Below are positions 10,701-24,500 of a stretch of 64,000 nucleotides of DNA, one piece after another. Under the pieces are notes generated by a model that worked only from the letters and a program-made list of their open reading frames with translations, had not been told where the DNA came from and did not search any database. Source of the stretch: Arctopsyche grandis (taxonomy: Eukaryota; Arthropoda; Insecta; Trichoptera; Hydropsychidae); NCBI RefSeq assembly GCF_051622035.1, contig NC_135358.1:25076501-25140500 (forward strand), in the 5' to 3' direction. Both the position numbers and the translations under genes were made by a program. Within the stretch, counting starts at the first letter, position 1; every line of letters begins with the position of its first letter.

Positions 10701-13700
10701 ATGAAAAATTTCGAACTTCGAATGAAACCGTCAATTCAATGGGTACGACCTGTACCTGTGGATTTAATGCAAAGGTAAAATACAAATATATTCTATTTTT
10801 GTTATTGTCATTCAAATTATAATTTCAATGACTCAGGTAGTCAGTACAGATCAGGGCTCGAAATGGGAATCTTCACCAATGGGAGCGCTCGATAATTTTA
10901 AAAACATACTTTTGATTTTTTTATCGTAATTATTATGCATTATATACATACAATATATCAGAGTCGGAACTGGACATTTTGTCATCTGAGGCAAACGGAA
11001 AAATTTGCGCCTTTTGGTAATTTTATTTTTAATTTTCAATAAGTATTTCTTAAGTAAAAATAAGGTATTACACATATAATAATTAAGGTAGAGCACAATC
11101 TTAATTTAATTTAAGGGTGATAGATAGCTTGTATATTAAAAACATTACATAAATAATATGTTAAATATGATATAATATTTTCGGGTGTTTGAGAAAACCT
11201 GGTGTACAATATGAGCTCAATGGGCCACTGTTCGAAGAAGAGTATCTTCAAAAGTCTTGGTATGTAGATACATATGTATTCATAATAAATTACATTATTC
11301 ATAAGAGGGATTTTGTTTTTTTTATCAGATGGACTTGCGAGGCTAAACAATTTTTAAATTTTAATAAAACAATTAAGTCGACAATTTAATAGAAAATTAT
11401 CGAATTCGGTGACAAACTTGTTGGAAATGCTGATTGTCGACCTCAAAACTGAAACTTTTTGCTCAAATCCAACATATGTACATATATAAATACATGGAAT
11501 CATAAAACTCTCGAATTGAATAGAATTTGGAATCCGTTATTTTTAAGTAACATTGGTGCACCCAGCTTGTTAAAAACACAATAGTTAAAATGGTTCTTAG
11601 CTAGGGAACCATTTAACCATCTACATACATATGTACTTAGAGAACCATTTTTATTTAATTTAAAATGTTTCAAAACTTACAAAAGGGTACGGAAATTTTG
11701 GATTTTTCACGAGAGGAGGCGCTACGTTTTTGGATTTTACCAAAGGGAGCGGAAATGAATTTGTAATTGAATTCTCAATGTCGGTGAATATAATATAATT
11801 ATTTCAAGTCAGCTGCTTTCACTTGAAATAATCATAAATTAATAAAAATGCGATTTTTCAAGAGAGTCGTTTTCTTTATTAAATAAATAATTATTTCATA
11901 AAGTCAACGGTATTCAACTGTCAAAAATATTAATTTCACAAATAGGGGCTAATGAATATGTAATTTCCGTAGTGAAAATATAACTATACCCAGTTAATGT
12001 GTAATTGCATTTGAACGTCAGTGTAATTATGATTTCACTGTAACATACTCGTATACACTACTAAATTTTATTTACCGAGTATTTCACATAATTTTAAAGT
12101 GAATCATCGATCATATTAAATCGCCTATAATATTTTCAACTGAACTGGACGTACTTACATACTTTCAATTGACACAATATTGCAGTATTATTAACACTCA
12201 AATATAATCCTTACCGCAAAATAATACGCACGATAAGAGTTTAATTCTTGCTTCAATGTTTAGTATGAAAATCAAGTCCTCGGTGTTAACTGTTAGCACT
12301 GGATATTCTATTATTTTATTCTCGTACATATTTAACAAGCATCAAAATTTCCAGATCTTTTGTTACAAATGAATCAGCAAATATATTCCCGAAGAAAATG
12401 ACTATATTTGATGGTAATTGTTTATTCAATTTCATTATTGCAATATACGTATTTATGTAGACTATTTATGAAATTTATTTTTAGAAATATTTCCAGAAAA
12501 AGACAAAATTAAAGATGTCAAAGGAAAAGAATACAAAGAAACCAATGACACGTTCCATAGAGCCATGGCACCGGTTTTAACAGTCGGACAATGTTTCGGA
12601 ATACTACCCGTTATTGGCATTCGAAAATCAGAACCATCAGATTTGAAGTAGTTGATATGAAATTTCAGCTAAATTATATATATTAAAATACAATAAAATA
12701 TATATATACAATATTTTAAGATTCTCATGGGTCAGTTGGAAAGTCGGCTTCACGTTTATTAGTATGTGTTGCTGTATTTTTATATGTGGAATGTGTATTT
12801 TTCGAATGGTTGTCAATGGAGTGGATCTTTCCAAAACCAGTAAGTATTTCTAAATATAAAATTTTGATTTTTCGATATTTAATTTTACTCATACTTTGTT
12901 TCAGTAAGTACGGTGTTTTACACAAGCACTTTGACGGTTTTGATATTGTTTTTACGCTTAGCCCCAAAGTGGCCAGCTCTGGTAATAGCTATGTCGCGAA
13001 ATGAACGACCCAAAAGACTAACCCGTCGTCCTTTACGCACTCGTCTAAATTTGTGTTGCTTCGCGATATTATTCCCTGCCCTGGGTGAGTAATGTATTTT
13101 AGAGAATTAACAATAATATTATATTATACGTGAAATATTAATAGTGAGTTTAATGTGTTTGAACAGTGGAACATGTTTTGGCAATTGTAGCAGGCCTCGC
13201 TGTCGCCTACGATTGCAGTTTTGGTAGACATCTTGTCGAGTCTTATTTTGTTAATTGTTATCCGCAAGTATTTGAGTTCACCGAATATGCTCTTTGGAAG
13301 GGTGTTGTATTGCAAGTAAGAATATTAAAATGGTATATTATTACCACAGGTAGTCTTCACAGGTATTGTTCACAGTTGTTTATCCTGGTTTAAGTAAGTA
13401 CTAACAAGATATTGAATATTCAAGTCAAAAACTTTTTAATGAATTTCATTTTTTGTTGTTGTTGAAAAGCCGATGTTATATAAATTGAATGACACCTCAG
13501 ATAAATCCATATTTCAGATTATTAATTTAGAGAGCACTTTCAATTGGAACTTTATGGATCTCTTTATCATTGTCGTAAGCTTGGGATTAACCGATAGGTT
13601 TAATCAATTGAATAAACGTCTTGAAGCTGTCAAAGGAAAGGTATGAATATAAATACAAATTCATTAAATATCATTGTTAGAGTATTTAAACACGATTAAT

Positions 13701-14322
13701 ATAATATTCTACAGCATGTATGTACATATGTATTATGTGTAGAGTTTACCAGAGCAGTTTTGGAAATTGGCCCGAGAAGAGTATGCTCATCTTTCTCGCT
13801 TGGTAAAGGAAGTTGACACAGCCATCAATGAAATCGTTCTTCTGTCATTTGCCAACAATCTGTATTTCATTTGCGTGCAGTTGTTCAACAGTCTCAAGTT
13901 AGTTGATTTTGGTTTATATACATTTTTATGAAATTTTATCGTGAAAAACTGATCCATCTATTTTATTCTACGTACGCAACAATTTTAGTAATGCACACGA
14001 TGAGACGTTAGTGGATAGTTGTGGTCAGACAAAACTTGGGTGAGATTTGTAAAAAACTAGTTAATCAATTTTTTTTTACATTCCAGCTTATTTTTGCTTC
14101 AAAAAATTACAACGCTTTTAATATGGATTGTAAAAAATATATGCGAAGGGCAGGCCTGCTTTCTTTTATTCATTAGAGCGCAAATTTTTTTATCGCTGTG
14201 GGCTTTACGTACATTCATAATATTCTCAAATTTTTCATACAATATTCTGCTTTCATGCTAAAAAATACATATGCATGTATATCTGAGACGAAATAATAAA
14301 TAATAAAGTTTTTATATTTTTA

Positions 14323-14416
<94 letters not shown>

Positions 14417-15055
14417 TATTATATATACATACATATACTTATCATAAAAAAACTACAGCATTATAATGTACATATTATGTATATATGTACATTATAATGT
14501 TATATGTGTACATATTTATTCAGACCACTACGAGGACTATCAAATATTTTCTACTTTGGATTTTCATTTGGATTTTTGGTGACGAGGTCTTTAGCTGTGT
14601 CTTTGGGAGCAGCTCGCATACATTCAGCTGCTCGACAACCAGCCTCGACCCTATATGCTGCTCCATCATCTTCGTATGGAACTGAGGTAACATACATGAA
14701 TATATAAATTGTAGGATATTAAATATATACAAATAATATACACGAAGGAAGGGTGATTTGAAGGCACAACGATTCTTGGAGCAAGTTGTAACAGATGATG
14801 TGGCTCTCACTGGGCTAAATTTTTTTAACGTTACCCGTGGACTTGTTCTTACAGTATGTTTTATTACTTACACACTTTAATTTCAACGTTTATCATAAAA
14901 CCAGTAAATGATTTAAAAATAATTTTGGGTTTCAGATCGCTGGTACTATCGTCACATACGAACTAGTGTTGGTTCAATTTAATACATCGCCACCACCTGT
15001 TACTGCAAATATAACTATAAATGAAAATAGTTGTGGAGTTCCAATCAAAACTTAA
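10701..15055 (+). CDS. Sugar-type gustatory receptor GrB
   Basis: Twelve coding exons: 10701-10774, 12355-12413, 12485-12647, 12721-12839, 12905-13084, 13167-13315, 13518-13640, 13743-13897, 13989-14039, 14524-14686, 14764-14853, 14936-15055. They sum to 1,446 nt, giving 481 aa, normal for sugar receptors. The ATG follows a splice acceptor 9 bp upstream, so a 5' non-coding exon is likely. Motifs in order: FHRAMAPVLTVGQCFGILPV (near residue 90), FLRLAPKWPALVIAMSR, STFNWNFMDLFIIVVSLGL, and C-terminal AGTIVTYELVLVQFN, the gustatory receptor signature. The product should be a seven-pass cation channel of sweet-sensing neurons; ligand unknown. Exon 9 is only 51 nt and GrA has no separate equivalent. 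Intron 9 contains a long (TA)n run. Possible AATAAA at 15181. The paralogue GrC lies 3.5 kb downstream. Confidence 0.93.
14329..14413. repeat. (TA)n microsatellite in GrB intron 9
   Basis: About 42 uninterrupted TA units. The matching intron of GrC carries nested transposons and a 2.2-kb tandem array instead. Confidence 0.97.
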
Positions 15056-15659
15056 ATTTTTATTGTATCTATACGTAAATTTAATCCATATATTTTTTGT
15101 TGTTTTACAAGTAGACTCACATAGAAACACTACTAAATATATTATTTTATTAAAAGACAACTTATCAAATATTTACTTTCAATAAAAACATTATTCAAAA
15201 TTTGATTTTAAGAAACACATATTATTTAAGGAAGACGCAATATAATGTACGATGGTAGATAGCAAAATTCAAAGCACATATTTATTTATAGTTAGAAAAA
15301 ACGAATGAAATAATTACAATATTTATTTTATATAAACTTCATTTATGAAATAATTATATTTAGAAAGTTGGGTATGTATTATGTAGATGTTTTTAAGTAT
15401 TGAAAATTGTATTAACCTTATTTATTAAATAATAAAATGGTTCATTTAAATTGTAATTTTGTTTAAATATACATATGTATGTACATACATATGTTGTTAG
15501 GTACCTATGTATATATTGTACATGCAAGTGAGCTTTAAAATAATCAGATAAAGATTTAGAAGGGTAAAAATATTCAAATAAGTTCCAATTTGGTAAATCG
15601 AATTTAATCGAAAGTGGTGCATGTCGAAAAAATAAAATAAGGTCACTCTCCAGTTGGAT

Positions 15660-16012
15660 CTTCTTCTCCCCCGTTTCCTCAATGTTGATTGTCGTGGTCA
15701 TAGATATCTGAAATATGATGGATGATCTGCCTCCACCATTTCTCTGGCTTCCACTTCTTCGGGTTCTGTGCCAAGTTAAGGGACGATCCCGTCAGTTCTA
15801 TGATCTGGTCTGTTAATCCTTGGTAGTTGAGAGACCGTCCTCTTGTTCGCTTTTCTCCTAGCGTTCCGGTGACTACAAACTCTCCACATTCTTCCTGGCC
15901 ATATGGTCAAAGTAGGAAAGAACCCTTATCCTACTACATGTTGTGGATAATGTATCTGAGACTGCCAGTTATTTGAGGATGGAGATGTTCGTGCATCTTG
16001 CGTTCCATGGCA
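15660..16012 (-). mobile_element. Non-LTR retrotransposon fragment, RTE-like C-terminus
   Basis: One minus-strand frame reads LAQNPKKWKPEKWWRQII then HHISDIYDHDNQH and a stop, the kind of tail seen at the end of RTE-type reverse transcriptase ORFs in insects. Upstream on the same strand are LNYQGLTDQIIELTGSSL and RTRGR-like residues. Only the C-terminal part remains, and no frame is intact. It lies between GrB and GrC. Confidence 0.6.
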
Positions 16013-16100
16013 CTGGCGGATCCAGGGGGGGGCATGGATTTAATGGACCCCACCCTAGAGAATTACATAATGCAGTAGCCGTACTTTTAGATGTATTTTT

Positions 16101-16322
16101 AAGTTCGGTGATAATTCCCCAAAAAGTCATCTCGCGCACGTTACTAAAATATCTATCAAGGAACATCTGGCCCCCAACTACCCCATAAATCGAAAGCTAC
16201 CCACGTGAAATATTGTACTAACTAGAACTCGAGTGCCAAATATTCTGTATTCGTGATTTTTGTGGCAACGATTGTCAACGATTGTCAACGATCGTTTTTT
16301 GCGGAATAATCCGTTTACCATA
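16101..16322. mobile_element. MITE, GGTAAACGGATTATTGCGC family, copy 2
   Basis: It begins AGTTCGGTGATAATTCC and ends GCGGAATAATCCGTTTACCA. It shares AAATATTGTACTAAC and GTGCCAAATATTC with the copies at 26955-27138 and 53336-53529. A direct repeat ACGATTGTCA occurs near the right end. Confidence 0.6.
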
Positions 16323-16429
16323 TTTTTAATATGTGAAAAATCTATCAGAACTATTAGAATTGGTAAAAATACCCATATATTGGTTGCAATTTTTTTAAAT
16401 AATTTTATTTATTTATTTATTTAAAATAG

Positions 16430-16830
16430 CAAATTGCTAATGAATATATAACAAAAGTAACAACTGTAATTGTAACTACAAAATAACATAATACAAATAA
16501 CAAAAAAAACTATAATTAGTAACTATAACATAAAATTATAATGCCAAACATTGCATTTATTAACCTATATAATTACATCATCTTCCACAAAGGTATCCAT
16601 TAACACGCTTCAAGAAAGCACCTTTATTAACACTTCTAATGTTCTCAGGAAGGGCATTATAGATTTGAATACCTCTGTGAAAGACACCTGCAGTTCTTGC
16701 TTTTTTTACTCTGCCTATAATTAATTTATTCTTATATTATATTCCTATTTCTAGTCTTATAATTATGTAAATCTCTATTCCTAACTATGTAATTATTAAA
16801 AATTTGGGTAATAGATTATTGTCTAGCTTA
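16430..16830 (-). mobile_element. LINE fragment, C-terminal end of a reverse transcriptase ORF
   Basis: On the minus strand the frame AGVFHRGIQIYNALPENI, then RSVNKGAFLKRVNGYL and a nearby stop, resembles the very end of ORF2 of CR1/Jockey-group retrotransposons (NxLPxxIR.....F...L..YL). The rest of the ORF is missing. ATTTATTT repeats near 16405 lie beside it. Confidence 0.55.
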
Positions 16831-17349
16831 TATACAAATTTAACTTTAACTGGAACTTTACCCCGGCTCCCCCCCCCCCCCCTAAAGTAAGAAAGTAAAA
16901 TTTTGATACAGTGGAATCCCGATCAATCGACTGAATACACTGAGCAACAAAAAATCACGTTTTTGAGTTACCAGAGCGGAGACTAGCCAATCTTTACTAA
17001 GTTTGACCCACTGAATTCGAATATGATATTGATTTTTGTTGGTGGGTGATCGTTTACGAGATATGAGCGTTTAAAAAAATCCGCGATTTTTACAGTTTTT
17101 TGGCTTTTGCGGTCTTTAACTCAAAATTTAGGATTGTTACGCTCAAAGTGAGTATTGGAATCAATAGTCAGATATTTTACAAAAATCCAACTTCTAATAA
17201 ATATGTATATTACATTTTTACAATGTACATGGTAACAATGATTATGTTTATTGATCATGCGAGAATTCGACTGCGCATGTTGAATTTTTGACTATCTACA
17301 AGAGTAATCATCTGAGCTTGAAATCATTGTCTATTTTATAAGAAACTAG

Positions 17350-17590
17350 TTGTTTTACCCGGCTTCGCTCAGTATTTGTAATATAAACAGCGTAAACATG
17401 GCGAATCTAATAGTAAATATTCATTTGTTTTTTTTATTAAATTTATTTGAATCGAAAAAAGAAATCGACTCGTATACTCGACTCATAGAAATTTTGACTA
17501 GTTTACGATTCCCAACCAAAGATATTTATAAATATACATATATGTATATTTACATACAAAGTCTCTTTCGAAATTATATATTAGATAAGT
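17350..17590 (+). mobile_element. Short form of the CCCGGCTTCGCTC / AAAGTCTCTTTCGAAATT element
   Basis: About 240 bp, beginning ACTAGTTGTTTTACCCGGC then TTCGCTCAGT, with an internal TATTTGAATCGAAAAAAG, and ending ACAAAGTCTCTTTCGAAATT then ATATATTAGATAAG. It is non-coding and looks like a non-autonomous retroposon, though no Pol III boxes were identified. A larger member is at 22566-25045 and pieces are at 1990-2150 and 17813-18030. Confidence 0.7.
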
Positions 17591-18537
17591 ATTGTTTTAT
17601 ACTTATATATTCATCAACAAAAGTTTTGGTTTAATTTCCTATTAATAATTTGTCTTCTTGTGGTTTAAATTCCATAGTGTATTAATTTATATTGTATAAA
17701 TATGTATTCTTTAGGTTTTAAATCTAGTAGAAACATATACGTACATATGTTCATATATATACAAGGGAACTGTATTAATGGCCAATATGTAATTGTAAAT
17801 ATACCCGGCTTCGCTCGGCAAATGGAAATGCAGTTTAGTAGTGAGAATATCGTCGAACATTATTAACATTATTAAATTTATTTGAATCGAAAAAAAATAA
17901 TATTATTTAACGACCGCCTAATCACAAACGTCTTTCACCAATCAGACACGACTTTGACGACAGCCAATCAGAAACGAATTACAGACGCCGTTTCGGTTTT
18001 ATGAGGTGAAAAAATACACCCCTTTTACCAATGCGAATTGTGAGGTAAAATCATAGATATAGAATATTCTATATCAATGGGTAAAATACATCATTGTGAG
18101 ATAAAAACATGATTCGTACTTATGCACGTTAAGTATGTACTTACCTACAAAGGTAAAAATTATAAAACATATTAGCTATACAAAATAAACATATATTATC
18201 ATATCAATAAATCATTAATATGTAACATATATGTAAGTAAATTGTGTGAGGTGTTCGAATATGTAGTACATAGCATTTGTGGATTCAAAAATGGCGACCA
18301 ATTTTTTTGACTGATTATTTCTTAATATTAGTTACTTAATTTTTATCAAAACAACAAAAATCTTCATAAAAATTAATATATTTAATAATTACACATTATA
18401 TTTATGTATCGAATTAATTACAAATCAATATATGAGAGTACTGATTTAAAAACTATTTCAATACCAATACACTTAATTCATTTCGAATTTAGTTCGTTTG
18501 TTTATTTTATTGATTTACTACATTTCAGAACACTGAC

Positions 18538-21500
18538 ATGAAAAATAACGAGCTTCAATGGGTACGACCCGGGCCTGTGAATTTAATGCATAGGTAAAAT
18601 AAAAATATATTATTTTTATTATATATGGATACCACTAAATTTAAATAATGGATATTTCACATAATTCTAATGTCAATCATCGATTATATTAAATCGCTTA
18701 TATTATATATGTAATATCTTCGACTGAATTAGATGTACATATAGTTTCAATTGACACAATATTGAAGCATTATTAACACTCCTTACCACATATATAATGA
18801 CAGAATGTTAAACGACAGAAAACGCAAATATCGGAAGGCAAAGATCGAAAATCGAAAGATCTTAAGTCGAAAGTAAAAAAAAAATGGTGCATGGTAAACG
18901 GTACATACTCACTTAATTTGCGCGAGCAGGATACAACAGGAACAAGAGGAACATGCTTTTCCTCCCGTATTCTGCGCGCGCACATTAATATTTGCCGATA
19001 TTTGCGTTTTCTGTCGTTTAACATTCTGTCTCGTCACGGAGACCGATATAATCCATACCACAGAATAATACGCGCGATAAGAATTTCAGAATTTTAATCC
19101 TCAGTGTGACAGTCAAAGCCTTAGTGTTAGCACTGGATATTGTACTGTATTTAGCGATTATCAAAATTTCCAGATCTTTCGTTACAAATGACACAGTAGA
19201 TGTATTCCAGAAGAAAATGACTGCATTTGATGGTGATTGTTTATTTAATTTTACGGCTATACTAATTTGCAAAATTTCATACAAAGACTTACCAATTTTA
19301 TTTTTAGAAATATTTCCAGAAAAAGACAAAATTAAAGATGTCAAAGGAAAAGAATACAAAGAAACCAATGACGCGTTTCATAGAGCCATGGCACCGGTTT
19401 TAACTGTCGGACAATGTTTCGGAATACTACCCGTTATTGGCATTCGAAAATCAGAACCATCAGATTTGAAGTAATCGATATGAAAATTCAGTTAAATTGT
19501 GAATTTTAACATACCGTAAAATTTATATTAAATATTTTTAGATTCTCGTGGTTCAGTTGGAAAGTAGGCTTCACGATGGTAAGTGTGTGCTGCTGTTTTT
19601 TTCTAAGTATAATGTGTCTAGTGCTAATGGTTGTCCATGGAGTGGATCTTTCCAAAACCAGTAAGTAGTATTTCTAAATATAAAAATTTGATTTTTCGAT
19701 ATTTAATTTTACTCATACTTTGTTTCAGTAAGTGCGGTGTTTTACATAAGCACTTTAATGGTTTTGATATTGTTTTTACGTTTGGCCCCAAAATGGCCAG
19801 CTCTGGTAATAGCTATGTCGCGAAATGAACGACCCAAAAGACTAACCCGTCGTCCTTTACGCACTCGTCTAAGTTTGTGTTGCTTCGCAATATTATTCCC
19901 TGCCATGTGTGAGTAATGGCTTTTAGTAAATAATAATATTTTTAATACATGGAATATTAATGTTGAATTTAATATGTGTTTGCCCAGTGGAACATGTATT
20001 GGCAATTTTAGCAAGTCTCGCTGTCTCCTACGATTGCAGTTTTGGTAGAAATCTTGCCGAATCTTACTTTGTTAACTGTTACCCGCAAGTATTTAGTTTC
20101 ACCGAATACGCTCTTTGGAAGGGTGTTTTATTGCAAGTAAGAATATTTAAATGGTATATTAGTACCACAGATAATCTAAGCTCATAAACAGATCCCTCAA
20201 TTACTGTCTGTTGCTTGTCAATTACTGTCAATTATTTATTAAAACCAGGATAGACAATTCAGTCTATCCTGGTTTTAATACTTACAAGATATTGAATATT
20301 CCAGTCCAAAACTTTTTAATGAATTGGACTTTTGTTGTTCTTGGAAAGGCGATGTTATATGATTTATTTCATGTCCAGATTATTAATTTAGAGAGCACTT
20401 TCAATTGGAACTTTATGGATCTCTTTATCATTGTCGTAAGCTTGGGATTGACCGATAGGTTTAATCGGTTGAATAAACGTCTTGAAGCTGTCAAAGGAAA
20501 GGTATGAATATAAATACAAATTGATTATATATCATTGTTAGAGCATTTAAACACCATTAATACGATATTCTACAGTATGTATGTACATATGTATTATATG
20601 TAGAGTTTACCGGAGCAGTTTTGGAAATTGGCACGAGAAGAGTACGCTCATCTTTCTCGCTTAGTAAAGGAAGTTGACACAGCCATCAATGAAATCGTTC
20701 TTCTGTCATTTGCCAACAATCTGTATTTCATTTGCGTGCAGTTGTTCAACAGTCTCAAGTTAGTTAATTTTGGTTTATATACATGTTTAATGTTTTATCA
20801 AATTGTATCGTGAAAAAATAATCCATCTATTTTATTCTTCGTACCCAAAAACTTTAGTAATGCACATGATGACACGTTAGTGGATAGTTGTGGTCAGACA
20901 AAACTAGGGTGAGATTTGTAAAAAACTAGTCAATCCAAAAATTATTAGCTTATTTTGCTTCTGAAAATTATAAATGCTTTTAATATAGATATTAAAAAAA
21001 TATGCAATCCTGCTTTCTATTATTATTAGAGTGTGGAAGCTTTACATACATATACCCAAATTTTACATACAATATCTTGCATTAAGAGAGCTGGACACCG
21101 GCGCCTTGTCCATACAAACGTATTAGACTTCTCCCTTCCTCAATTATGGCACTAGAGAAATTATTTTTTAATATGCTATGGATATATACCATTGGGTTGC
21201 ATCTATCGTTTTATTTTTTTGATTAGTTATTTTTTATAGGAGTTAGGAGCCGCCAAACATCAATAAAATCGCCTCTTTTTTACACCCACGGAAAGAGTCC
21301 AGCGTGCTTATTTAACGGTCGATTTTTTAAAAAAATACGCGCATAGTTGCACAAAAAATATTTTTCTTATACCGATGATGAAATTTTTTTAAAAATTGGT
21401 CCAGTTTCGGAGGAGAAAATAGGAGAATACGAAACCTCGATTTTGTCAATTTAAAATACGTTTTATCTGGTCGAAGCGCAACTGTCGCATTCACTCAATA

Positions 21501-24500
21501 TATATATTGACGCATTCACTCAATATATATATCGAAGAATGGATCGGCAACAAAATTAAGGTTTCGGGTGTACAGCCCTCTTAATACTTAAAAAACACAT
21601 ACATACATATGTATTTCTGAAACGACATACTAAAAGTATTAAATATGTCGTTTGGACCCAAAAGTTTTGATGACATTTCAGTCCTCTCCATTTTTTTTGT
21701 GTTGCAGCCCCCCCCCCCCTAAGAAATAATCCAGTTTACGGCCATGTACATATGTAGTATGTATCGGTAATTGAATTATTACGTAAATTGCGATCGCCCA
21801 AAAGACAATTTTTGCCATGAAAATCGCGAATACGGAATATTTGGCACTCGAGTTCTCGTTAATATGATAGTTATCGTTAGTATGATGGACTTTTCGGCTG
21901 CCAGATATTCCATTATAGAGATTTTAGTGACTTTTGGGCGAACGCTTTGTGAAAATAATGTATACCTAGAACTAGAAAACAAAAAGCTTGTAATCATTGC
22001 CGTTAGCATCACCCCATATTACGGGCTATCTATCGTGGCTGCCGTTCCACTGGGGTTGTTATAAGTAGAGGTCGGAATCTGAAGGGGCCGGAAACGTGCC
22101 GCCTATTGTTCCATTGTTGTAAATCCTTTGTAAAAAAGGTTCGGCAAACCTTTAACAATGCATTTACAATCTTTGAACAATAATCAGCCCCTTCAGATTC
22201 CGGGCTCTAGTTATAAGATTCGATCTATTCACAAAAATGAAAAATTTTGCCGATTTTCATTTTAGCATCATTGAAAAAGTTCTATTGATCTTTATATCAT
22301 GCCGGTGTATATGAAATAGCTCGAAATTTGTTCATGACTGAGATAGTTTTTGATGAAGAGAAATGTTGACTTCCAAGATTCATCATATTTCAGATGTACT
22401 GGCAGATATTAGAAGACTGCATCACAATAAAATACATACATATGTACTTATATCTTCACGATTTTTGTTTTAGGTGGGTGGGATATGCAGTGGTGTCACC
22501 CCAATTTTGGGGTGACTCCGGGTTTCCAAATTTTTTTTCAAAAAATTTATTTTGAAAATATATACAACTAGCTGTATTACCCGGCTTCGCTCAGTGTTTA
22601 TAATATAAACCGCTTAAACATGACTAAGCTAATTTAATTAAAAAAAAAAAAAAATTAAAAAAAAATTTAAAAATTAAAAAAAAAAATAAAAAAAAAATAA
22701 AAAAAAAATCAAAAAAAAAAATTAAAAAAAAAATAAAAAAAAAATAAAAAAAAAATTAAAAAAAAAATTTTTAAAAAATCAAAAAAAAAAATCAAATTTT
22801 TTTTTTGCCTTCTAGGGCTTCGCCCTCGGCGCCCCCCTGAGCCTTTGCCTTCTAGGGCTTCGCCCCTCCACGCCCCATGAGCAATTGCCGTTTAGGGCTT
22901 CGCCCCCCTTAGTTAATGCCTTTTAGGGCTTCGCCCCTCCGCACCCCCATGATTAAATGCCGTCTAGGGCTTCGCCCCCCTTAGTTAATGCCTTTTAGGG
23001 CTTCGCGCCCCGCGCCCCCAAGATTAATTGCCGTTTAGGGCTTCGCCCCCCTTAGTTAATGCCTTTTAGGGCTTCGCCCCTCCGCGCCCCCATGATTAAA
23101 TGCCGTCTAAGGCTTCGCTCCCATGATCAGTTGCCTTTTAGGGCTTCGCCCCCCACGCCCCCAAGATTAATTGCCGTTTAGGGCTTCGCCCCCCTTAGTT
23201 AATGCCTTTTAGGGCTTCGCCCCTCCGCGCCCCCATGATTAAATGCCGTCTAAGGCTTCGCCCCCATGATCAGTTGCCTTTTAGGGCTTCGCCCCCCGCG
23301 CCCCCAAGATTAATTGCCGTTTAGGGCTTCGCCCCCCTTAGTTAATGCCTTTTAGGGCTTCGCCCCTCCGCGCCCCCATGATTAAATGCCGTCTAAGGCT
23401 TCGCCCCCATGATCAGTTGCCTTTTAGGGCTTCGCCCCCCGCGCCCCCAAGATTAATTGCCGTTTAGGGCTTCGCCCCCCTTAGTTAATGCCTTTTAGGG
23501 CTTCGCCCCTCCGCGCCCCCATGATTAAATGCCGTCTAAGGCTTCGCCCCCATGATCAGTTGCCTTTTAGGGCTTCGCCCCTCCGCGCCCCCATGATTCA
23601 TTGCCGTCTAGGGCTTCGCCCCCCTTAGTTAATGCCTATTAGGGCTTGCGCCCCATGAGGCTGGGCCCCCCGGGCCCCCTTCGGGGCCCCACGGGGCTGC
23701 GCCCCTTGTGGCGCCCCCTTTTGAGCCCCATGGGGCTGCGCCCCATGAGGCTGGGCCCCCCGGGCCCCCTTCGGGGCCCCACGGGGCTGCGCCCCTTGTG
23801 GCGCCCCCTTTTGAGCCCCATGGGGCTGCGCCCCATGAGGCTGGGCCCCCCGGGCCCCCTTCGGGGCCCCACGGGGCTGCGCCCCTTGTGGCGCCCCCTT
23901 TTGAGCCTCATGGGGCTGCGCCCCATGAGGCTGGGCCCCCCGGGCCCCCTTCGGGGCCCCACGGGGCTGCGCCCCTTGTGGCGCCCCCTTTTGAGCCCCA
24001 TGGGGCTGCGCCCCATGAGGCTGGGCCCCCCGCGCCCCCTTCGGGGCTTCACGGGGCTGCGCCCCTTGTGGCACCCCCTTTTGAGCCCCATGGGGCTGCG
24101 CCCCATGAGGCTGGGCCCCCCGGGCCCCCTTCGGGGCCCCACGGGGCTGCGCCCCTTGTGGCGCCCCCTTCGGGGCCCCACGGGGCTGCGCCCCTTGTGG
24201 CGCCCCCTTTTGAGCCTCATGGGGCTGCGCCCCATGAGGCTGGGCCCCCCGGGCCCCCTTCGGGGCCCCACGGGGCTGCGCCCCTTGTGGCGCCCCCTTT
24301 TGAGCCCCATGGGGCTGCGCCCCATGAGGCTGGGCCCCCCGCGCCCCCTTCGGGGCTTCACGGGGCTGCGCCCCTTGTGGCACCCCCTTTTGAGCCCCAT
24401 GGGGCTGCGCCCCATGAGGCTGGGCGCCCCCTTTTGAGCCCCATGAGGCTGGGCCCCCTTCGGGGCCCCACGGGGCTGCGCCCCTTGTGGCGCCCCCTTT

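Larger units (their letters stand above)
9990..15480 (+). repeat. Tandem segmental duplication unit 1 (carries GrB)
   Basis: Not only the exons but also sequence upstream (for example CACGTTAAGTATCTGCAT near 10297 against CACGTTAAGTATGTACTT near 18124) and about 450 bp of 3' flank (AATAAAATGGTTCATTTAAA near 15430 against AATAAAATGGTTGATTCAAA near 26275) match the GrC block at about 17640-26310. The edges are approximate. Confidence 0.75.

Noticed and set aside
19106-19474. A start codon for GrC at 19106
   Set aside because: The frame reads through introns 1 and 2; the start at 18538 with spliced exons matches GrB exactly.
22807-23640. CRISPR-like array, because of regular repeats and spacers
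   Set aside because: The genome is eukaryotic, the spacers are themselves repeated, and the period is a higher-order 143 bp.
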